From contig JAKADF010000126.1 of assembly GCA_021820805.1 (NCBI GenBank), positions 1 to 5,748 of the forward strand: a DNA stretch of 5,748 bases, written 5' to 3'. Shown here one piece after another: positions 5,197 to 5,748 of the stretch (positions are counted from its first letter, which is position 1; every line of letters starts with the position of its first letter). A program made the position numbers and the translations under genes. Under the pieces are notes generated by a model that worked only from the letters and a program-made list of their open reading frames with translations, was not told the origin of the DNA and made no database searches. This DNA comes from Bacillota bacterium (lineage in GTDB: Bacteria > Bacillota > Bacilli > Alicyclobacillales > Alicyclobacillaceae).

Positions 5197-5748
5197 ATGT
5201 ATGATGTTGCAATAATCGGTGCTGGTCCTGCGGGCGCAAGTGCAGCAATCTTCACTGCGAAAGCCGGAAAACAGACCATAGTCCTGGATTCAGATGACGG
5301 TATGACTCAGTACGCATGGATAAAAAATCATTATGGAGTTGCTGATATAGACGGGCCTGAAATGCTAGAAGTAGGCAAAGATCAAGCTAAAGCGCTTGGT
5401 GCTGAAATTATTAAAGCCGAGGTTACGGATATTATTCGACAGCAGACAGGTTTTAAGCTTGTGTCTAGTGTTGGAGAATATGAAGCAAAAGCAGTGATTT
5501 TTGCGACAGGTGAAAAAATTGAACTTGCTGAAAAAGTTGGATTAGATACCAAACCAGCAACTGAACCTGAAATAAGCAAGGTAATTGCCGCGACCTCAGA
5601 AGGTCGTACAAGCATTGAAGGAATTTGGGCAGCTGGCGTGATTGCTGGTGTCAGCCCGCATACAATTATAACTGCTGGTGAAGGTGGCATGTGCTTAACG
5701 AATGATAAGGATCTTGAGGGCAGAACGAGAATGTTACGGGATCACGGT
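5197..5748 (+). CDS. Thioredoxin-reductase-like FAD protein, partial, chimeric 3' end
   Basis: The reading frame is open to the window edge (184 codons, no stop). Residues 1-161 match the short FAD-binding proteins related to thioredoxin reductase: a Rossmann dinucleotide motif GAGPAG at 8-13, Asp31 at the end of the second strand (TIVLDSD), NHYGV (44-48), IFATG (101-105) and the second FAD motif GIWAAGVIAG at 142-151 followed by SPHTIITAG. There is no CxxC redox pair, so disulfide reductase activity like that of TrxB is not expected; the reaction is unknown. Family members normally end 20-30 residues later after a DGA-VAINI-type helix. Here that helix is replaced by aminotransferase sequence. 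ATG 5197 follows AAGGAG (5181-5186). The ATG at 5187 is rejected because it hits a stop after five codons. Confidence 0.85.
   Translation, partial: MYDVAIIGAGPAGASAAIFTAKAGKQTIVLDSDDGMTQYAWIKNHYGVADIDGPEMLEVGKDQAKALGAEIIKAEVTDIIRQQTGFKLVSSVGEYEAKAVIFATGEKIELAEKVGLDTKPATEPEISKVIAATSEGRTSIEGIWAAGVIAGVSPHTIITAGEGGMCLTNDKDLEGRTRMLRDHG
5677..5748 (+). other. Internal fragment of a DegT/DnrJ/EryC1-type aminotransferase joined in frame
   Basis: Codons 161-184 of the frame starting at 5197 read GEGGMCLTNDKDLEGRT followed by RMLRDHG. This is the well-known T-GEGGM--TND-EL--R-R-LRDHG block that follows the PLP-binding lysine in sugar aminotransferases of the DegT/DnrJ/EryC1 family. No start codon, lysine-containing upstream part or other aminotransferase motif precedes it. 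The piece therefore begins mid-protein, at a junction with the FAD gene somewhere in 5671-5690. Whether the join exists in the genome cannot be told from the window. Confidence 0.8.

Noticed and set aside
4977..5279. 100-codon minus-strand ORF
   Set aside because: It runs over the intrinsic terminator, the intergenic leader and the start of the FAD gene, with no motif or ribosome binding site.
5382..5690. 102-codon minus-strand ORF rich in Ser, Ala and Ile
   Set aside because: It is antisense to the FAD protein, whose plus-strand motifs (GAGPAG, IFATG, GIWAAGVIAG) are unmistakable.

Overview
The window reads as a moderately AT-rich chromosomal stretch from a Gram-positive bacterium, most likely Bacillota. 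The pointers are purine-rich AAGGAG/GGAGGG-type ribosome binding sites, GTG starts, U-tract terminators and the protein families present. An Alicyclobacillus-like bacillus would fit, but that is an inference from family flavour and not something the sequence proves.

Layout, left to right. (1) 127-1017 (+): an RluA-family pseudouridine synthase with an S4-like N-terminus and intact catalytic motifs, followed by a weak hairpin terminator. (2) 1018-1437: no confident gene. It holds a perfect 10-bp hairpin that would work as a terminator for minus-strand transcripts, and a plus-strand frame of about 100 codons broken by one amber codon. (3) 1438-2283 (-): a decayed arylsulfotransferase gene in three recognisable pieces; the middle piece is out of frame and two internal blocks are gone. 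(4) 2352-4304 (+): a tight four-gene cluster. It encodes a 70-residue single-span membrane protein, a secreted Ig-like (carboxypeptidase-regulatory-like) protein, a secreted SpoIID/LytB-domain protein, and an unrecognised protein with a charged helical N-terminus. This is the least described part of the window and may be a small cell-envelope system. (5) 4457-4996 (+): a cytoplasmic YceI-family protein. Its leader carries two inverted repeats, one over the probable -35 box and one just past the -10 box, as expected of a repressor-controlled gene. A good intrinsic terminator follows. (6) 5197-5748 (+): a thioredoxin-reductase-like FAD protein, still open at the window edge.

The most striking anomaly is at the right edge. 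The FAD protein is normal through about residue 161. It then continues, in frame, into what is clearly an internal piece of a DegT/DnrJ/EryC1 (PLP sugar) aminotransferase. The switch falls where both families read roughly T-x-G-(D/E)-G, so it is either an assembly or recombination chimera or, less likely, a real fusion.

No tRNA, rRNA, CRISPR array or complete mobile element is visible. Promoter and operator calls were made by eye and are tentative.
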